Below are positions 7,788-11,371 of a stretch of 11,371 nucleotides of DNA, one piece after another; within the stretch, counting starts at the first letter, position 1, and the number at the start of each line of letters is the position of its first letter. The stretch is from an uncultured Lachnospiraceae bacterium (GTDB taxonomy: Bacteria; Bacillota_A; Clostridia; Lachnospirales; Lachnospiraceae), in assembly GCA_947178085.1 (NCBI GenBank), contig CAMWWS010000050.1, positions 1 to 11,371 of the forward strand. Reading direction: 5' to 3'. The notes below the pieces were generated by a model, which did not search any database, was not told the DNA's origin, and saw nothing but the letters and a program-made list of their open reading frames with translations. A program made the translations under genes and the position numbers.

Positions 7788-8858
7788 TCAGTTTAACTGA
7801 CGTGATATTTTACAACATATTTTGTAAATATCCGGATTATATTTTACCCCTGCCTCATCCTTCATAATATCAAGAGCTTTTTCCCTGCTGACAGCTCCAT
7901 TCTCAGTCATGGCAGTATACCTGTTCATAATAGAAACAATCTGCGCCGCTATCGGAATCGCATTTTCTTTTAATTTATCAGGATATCCGCTTCCATCCCA
8001 ATTTTCATGATGATGACGTACAATGTCTATAGCCGTACTGATAAATTCATTATAGTCACTGTTGACATACAGGTCTGAGAGCAGTCTTGCCCCTATATCT
8101 GTATGACTGCGAAGTATATCCGTTTCCTTAGCAGTCAGCACAAGTTCACTCTTTTTCAAAATCTCCATAGGGATGCCGATATTACCAATATCACAAAGAG
8201 GAGCGGCAAGCTCAATTGAATCTATATAAGTATCTGAAATTCTGTCCTCGAATAAAGGCGAAAGCTGCATTCCCTGTGCCAAAATCCTGCAATTGTGTCG
8301 AATACGGTCCATATAACCGCTTTCATAATTTGAATTCTGCAGCGCTATATTTGCCAAAGCGAATAATATATTTCTTTTTTCCAGTTCCATTTGTGCCAGC
8401 TGTTCATTCACTGATATCTGAAGACGTCTGTTCATCTCCAGCATCTCCATTTTGGCTTCATGCAGCTTCAGCTGGACTCCTACACGTGCCTGTACGACTT
8501 CCGAAATAAAAGGTTTGGTAATGTAATCTTCACCGCCGATTAAGAATCCCTCGACGATATCCATAGGATCATTAAATGCCGAGATAAATACAACGGGAAT
8601 ATCTTTTGTCTTTTTATCCTTCTTTAGCTGTCTGCACAGTTCATATCCATCCATACCCGGCATGGATATATCGCTTAAGATTAATTCCGGAGAATATTGT
8701 TTCGTCATTTCCAGAGCCTGCTCCCCATCTTCTGCCAAAATCGGAGAACAGCCCATATCTTCTATAATAGCTTCCAGAACCAGCCTGTTTGTTTCCACAT
8801 CATCTACAATTAGAATCTTTTCTCCATTCAGCTTCATTTTGTCAGAAGTCACTCGCAT
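7788..8858 (-). CDS. Response regulator with degenerate HD-GYP domain
   Basis: A 356-residue protein. The N-terminal receiver (about 12-130) is intact: D19/D20, phosphoacceptor Asp63 (LSDISMPGMDG), Ser93 and Lys115. A helical coiled linker (about 130-165) leads to an HD-GYP fold (about 168-356). HD-GYP enzymes hydrolyse c-di-GMP using metal-binding His and Asp residues. Here several are changed: the HD dyad in LHDIGKIGIP is LCDIGNIGIP (Cys222-Asp223, codon 8193-8195), the first His of the GxHxxR segment is missing (GYMDRI at 181-186), and the later IADVYDAL is IMNRYTAM (310-317). By contrast H252 and the HHENWDGSGYP segment (283-293) are kept. It is probably catalytically dead or altered, perhaps a binding or allosteric module. 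Start: the ATG at 8858 is only about 3 nt from AAGAGG, whereas an in-frame GTG at 8852 is 9 nt away and ATG 8837 is also possible, so the first residues are uncertain. It lies 7 bp after the kinase gene, its likely partner. Confidence 0.88.
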   Translation of the reverse strand: MRVTSDKMKLNGEKILIVDDVETNRLVLEAIIEDMGCSPILAEDGEQALEMTKQYSPELILSDISMPGMDGYELCRQLKKDKKTKDIPVVFISAFNDPMDIVEGFLIGGEDYITKPFISEVVQARVGVQLKLHEAKMEMLEMNRRLQISVNEQLAQMELEKRNILFALANIALQNSNYESGYMDRIRHNCRILAQGMQLSPLFEDRISDTYIDSIELAAPLCDIGNIGIPMEILKKSELVLTAKETDILRSHTDIGARLLSDLYVNSDYNEFISTAIDIVRHHHENWDGSGYPDKLKENAIPIAAQIVSIMNRYTAMTENGAVSREKALDIMKDEAGVKYNPDIYKICCKISRQLN

Positions 8859-8865
8859 CCACCTC

Positions 8866-10299
8866 TTATAAATATGTATTCAACTCTTCAAATCCGGCAT
8901 TCACTTTTTCATAATTCTCTTTCTGAACTGCCATCTTCAACTTCAATACCACACGGGATACTTCACGGGGCGCCCCCTGAGTGAGCTGCCTGATGGTATC
9001 CATGAACATCTCCGCTTTTTCCCAGTTTTCCATTTCCACGCATAGAATAAGTTTGGACAGATTCTTCTTCAGAATCTCTCTGTTTTCCGGCGTGCCATAC
9101 TCTATTATATCCTCGGTATCTTCATCTTCTTCCGCAGGAGCAGCAGTAAACATTGCCTGACGTATGGAAGCATTTCCCTCATCCGGCTGCATGGGAGTAT
9201 TCTCGTCTTCACTCACGCCTACCCATATAGAGAAAGAGAATGTTGAGCCTTTATTCTTCTTTCCTTCTGCTTCAATCTTTCCGCCCATCAGTTCCACTAA
9301 CTGCTTACAAATGTTAAGTCCCAGACCTGTTCCGCCGTATTTTCTGGAAATTGAGGCATCCAACTGTGAAAAGCTCTGAAATAATTTATCCTTATCGGAC
9401 TTATCGATTCCTATTCCGGTATCTTTTACTATGAAAAATAATTCTATCTTATCCTTCACACGTGCCGTTCTGACAACCTCTAAGCTAATCTTTCCTACGG
9501 TTGTGAATTTTAATGCATTAGACAAAAGATTGTTAAGTATCTGCACGATGCGCAGCTCGTCACCTATAACATGTTCCGGTATCTGCGGAGATACCGTCAT
9601 AAAGAACCTGAGTCCTTTTTCGGTAATCTTGGCAGTATGCTGGGCTTTCACATAATCAAGCATATTTCTGAAATTGAACGGGCGCGGCTCCAACGTGAAT
9701 TTCCCGGCTTCCAGTTTGGAAAAATCCAGAATGTTATTTATAATCTTATTCATATCTCCGCAGCAGCGTTCTATCAGCCGCAGCGTTTTGAGCGTAGCCT
9801 CATCAGTTACCACATCAAGCAATTCTTTGACATTACCTAACACTCCGTTTACCGGAGTACGCAGTTCATGCGTAACATTCGATACGAACTCTGACTTAAC
9901 CTTCAGTGCCTGCTCCGCTTCCTGCTTTACATGCTCAATTTCCCTGCTTAAGTATTCCTTCTCCAACGTGGCATTCGCCATACATATGTATGTTTCCACT
10001 TCGTCTTCACTTTTTATGATTCTGGCTTCTACGGGAAAACAGGTACGGTTCTTACGATACGCAACCAGATTCTGCTGCTCATGCCCGAATGGATAGTCCG
10101 TTTCAAAGCCATTTCCCGTATTCCTGAAGGTGTTTAGAAAAATGTCGCTTATATGGCTTCCGCATAAATCATCTTCATATTCCAGTTTCTTTTTGGCTGC
10201 CGCATTCGCATAGGAAATCGTTCCGGTTTTATCAAACACAAAAATCATCTCCAGTGCATCTTCCACCGGAAATGAGGCTTTTTCGCTCCATTCCTCCAT
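8866..10299 (-). CDS. Soluble PAS-domain sensor histidine kinase
   Basis: A 477-residue kinase without transmembrane segments or signal peptide, so cytosolic. A PAS domain (about 12-110, starting ALEMIFVFDKTGTISYANAA) is the likely sensor. A short coiled segment leads to the HisKA domain with phospho-His144 in VTHELRTP. The ATPase domain has an N-box (about 250-266, NNLLSNALKFT), G1 DTGIG (293-297), an F-box region (FQSFSQLD) and G2 GGTGLGL (322-328), all intact. There is no receiver domain, so it is not a hybrid kinase. After the ATPase comes an acidic linker and a helical module of about 75 residues (about 401-477) which I cannot assign; it has the look of a small helical bundle but no HPt-type HxxKG. 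The ATG at 10299 has GGGGAGG 7 nt upstream. Its natural target is the receiver of the next gene, 7 bp downstream. It also resembles kinases that act with HPt proteins, but that link is inference. Confidence 0.92.
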   Translation of the reverse strand: MEEWSEKASFPVEDALEMIFVFDKTGTISYANAAAKKKLEYEDDLCGSHISDIFLNTFRNTGNGFETDYPFGHEQQNLVAYRKNRTCFPVEARIIKSEDEVETYICMANATLEKEYLSREIEHVKQEAEQALKVKSEFVSNVTHELRTPVNGVLGNVKELLDVVTDEATLKTLRLIERCCGDMNKIINNILDFSKLEAGKFTLEPRPFNFRNMLDYVKAQHTAKITEKGLRFFMTVSPQIPEHVIGDELRIVQILNNLLSNALKFTTVGKISLEVVRTARVKDKIELFFIVKDTGIGIDKSDKDKLFQSFSQLDASISRKYGGTGLGLNICKQLVELMGGKIEAEGKKNKGSTFSFSIWVGVSEDENTPMQPDEGNASIRQAMFTAAPAEEDEDTEDIIEYGTPENREILKKNLSKLILCVEMENWEKAEMFMDTIRQLTQGAPREVSRVVLKLKMAVQKENYEKVNAGFEELNTYL

Positions 10300-10409
10300 C
10301 GATATTCCTCCCCGTAAAAGTTCACATGCTTTCCTGTAGTTAACGACATTATTACATTATAAAGGCAACAAAAAACATTTTACGCTTTTGCTGCCTATTG
10401 TGTGTTTCA
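10300..10409 (-). other. Intergenic gap before the kinase gene; no clear promoter
   Basis: This 110-bp gap holds a terminator-like hairpin (listed separately) and then an A/T-rich stretch with a TATAAT hexamer on the minus strand (10356-10361). No acceptable TTGACA-like element lies 16-18 bp before it, and no clear sigma-28 (TAAA-N15-GCCGATAA) match is visible. It is the best candidate place for the promoter of the kinase-to-HPt gene series, but the promoter itself cannot be named with confidence. Confidence 0.35.
10364..10395 (-). terminator. Possible intrinsic terminator after the HD-GYP gene
   Basis: On the minus strand GGCAGCAAAA (10386-10395) pairs with TTTTGTTGCC (10364-10373), a 10-bp stem with one G-U wobble, around a 12-nt loop, followed by TTTATAAT. 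The wobble works only in minus-strand RNA (it is an A-C mismatch on the other strand), which favours action on minus-strand transcripts. It starts 14 nt after the HD-GYP stop codon at 10410-10412. The U-run is short, so termination may be partial. Confidence 0.5.
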
Positions 10410-11371
10410 TCAGGTAAAATCAAACATCTTAATTACTTCTACAATATTGAAGAAATCCTCTTTAGCAAGCCCAAAGCATTCAAGTACATCAGGTGAGAAT
10501 TGTCCGCATTCTCCATTCATAATCATCTCATACGCTATGCTGTTAGCATATGCACTCTTATATACTCTGGGACTTACCAATGCGTCATAAACATCTGCAA
10601 TGGCAACCACCTGTGTGTAAATTGGAATATCTTCTCCCACCAGATGATCGGGATAACCTTTACCGTCCCATCTCTCATGGTGATAACGGCAGATATCATA
10701 ACTATAACGATAAAATTCGGTTTCCCTATTCTTAAAGCTCTTTTCCAAAATTTCGCTTCCGATAGTAGAATGGGTTTTCATGATCTCAAATTCTTCCGGC
10801 GTAAGGCGTCCGGGCTTAAGAAGTATGGCATCCGGAATACCTATCTTACCAATATCATGCAATGCCGAAGCCTGACATATCAAATCTGCCTGTTCCGGAG
10901 TTATTCCGTACTTTGGGAAATACTTCATCAGGTATTTCAGCATAATTCTTGTAAAATATTTAATACGTCTGGTGTGCTCTCCTGATTCAGCACTTCTGGC
11001 TTCAACAACCGAACTGAGCATTTCAATCATAAACTCATTATTAGAACGGATTTCCTTCTCCTGAGCCCTGATTTCTTCTTCCTGCTCTTTCAGGCGTATC
11101 TCCATGTTATTTTTGTTCTGATACAGTTCAATTATATTTTTGCTTCTTCTCTTTACTATGTGCGGATAAAAAGGTTTATGTATAACATCCGCCACGCCGT
11201 ATGAATATGCCTGGTCTTCACTGTCTAAAGCATCCTCGCTTGTAATCAGTATGACCGGAATCGAATCCAGCATATTTTTCTCATGCATATATTCAAGTAC
11301 TCCGAAGCCATCCATGACAGGCATTACAATGTCCAGCAGAACCAGTGAAAGGTCCGGGGTATCCTGAAGTA
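10410..11371 (-). CDS. Response regulator with intact HD-GYP phosphodiesterase domain, N-terminus cut off
   Basis: The frame is open from the window edge (first full codon at 11369) to a TGA at 10410-10412, giving 319 visible residues. The ATG at 11324 lies inside the receiver domain, within the DIVMPVMDG motif, and is not the start. The visible receiver part includes the phosphoacceptor Asp (LLDIVMP, codon 11331-11333), the switch Thr/Ser (LITSED) and Lys (HKPF). A long charged coiled-coil (NKNNMEIRLKEQEEEIRAQE region) joins it to a canonical HD-GYP domain: ESGEHTRRI, LHDIGKIGIPD, KTHSTIGSEIL, YHHERWDGKGYP and VAIADVYDAL are all intact. It is expected to hydrolyse c-di-GMP to pGpG/GMP when its receiver is phosphorylated. 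It is separated from the kinase gene by 110 bp and a hairpin, so it may be its own transcription unit. The start codon and the acidic pocket of the receiver lie beyond the window. Confidence 0.93.
   Translation of the reverse strand, partial: LQDTPDLSLVLLDIVMPVMDGFGVLEYMHEKNMLDSIPVILITSEDALDSEDQAYSYGVADVIHKPFYPHIVKRRSKNIIELYQNKNNMEIRLKEQEEEIRAQEKEIRSNNEFMIEMLSSVVEARSAESGEHTRRIKYFTRIMLKYLMKYFPKYGITPEQADLICQASALHDIGKIGIPDAILLKPGRLTPEEFEIMKTHSTIGSEILEKSFKNRETEFYRYSYDICRYHHERWDGKGYPDHLVGEDIPIYTQVVAIADVYDALVSPRVYKSAYANSIAYEMIMNGECGQFSPDVLECFGLAKEDFFNIVEVIKMFDFT

Noticed and set aside
10500..10985. Plus-strand open frame of 161 codons opposite the HD-GYP domain
   Set aside because: It is antisense to the HD, HHE and GYP motifs of a canonical HD-GYP gene and shows no recognisable domain.

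Overview
The window reads as one chemosensory and signal-transduction locus from a low-to-moderate-GC Firmicute. All genes lie on the minus strand, so transcription runs from the high-coordinate end toward position 1. AGGAGG-type Shine-Dalgarno sites, a UUG start, a VTAC lipobox lipoprotein with a long acidic linker, and the protein style (TTNHTYF-type CheR, Ser/Gly-tailed MCP, HPt-only protein, paired HD-GYP regulators) suggest a motile Lachnospiraceae-like clostridium (Roseburia/Butyrivibrio-type). The genus is inference only; no rRNA or other taxonomic marker is present.

Layout in order of transcription: (1) 11371-10410, a receiver + HD-GYP phosphodiesterase with intact metal-binding motifs, cut by the window edge at its N-terminus; (2) 10300-10409, an intergenic gap with a terminator-like hairpin; (3) 10299-8866, a soluble PAS-histidine kinase with an unassigned helical C-terminal module; (4) 8858-7788, a second receiver + HD-GYP-like protein whose hydrolase motifs are degenerate; (5) 7768-6947 CheR; (6) 6884-5850 CheB; (7) 5837-5445 a single-domain CheY-like receiver; (8) 5405-3201 CheA; (9) 3165-2623 CheW; (10) 2610-1252 a two-TM chemoreceptor with an almost absent external domain; (11) 1121-765 a stand-alone HPt protein; (12) 648-1, a lipoprotein gene with its own sigma-A-type promoter, running off the left edge.

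Genes 3 to 10 are separated by only 7 to 62 bp and are probably one operon; the HPt gene follows after 130 bp that contain a strong hairpin. Together they form a complete receptor-CheW-CheA array with both adaptation enzymes (CheR methyltransferase, CheB methylesterase), a CheY output, and extra two-component parts. The window has no flagellar genes and no CheC/CheD/CheX. With two HD-GYP-type regulators next to it, this could be an alternative chemosensory system feeding c-di-GMP or another non-flagellar output, but a flagellar role cannot be excluded from this window. The most interesting points are the intact/degenerate HD-GYP pair flanking the kinase, the stand-alone HPt at the end of the cluster, and the receptor without a real ectodomain. 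There is no gene-free stretch over 300 bp, and I saw no insertion sequence, tRNA, rRNA or CRISPR array.
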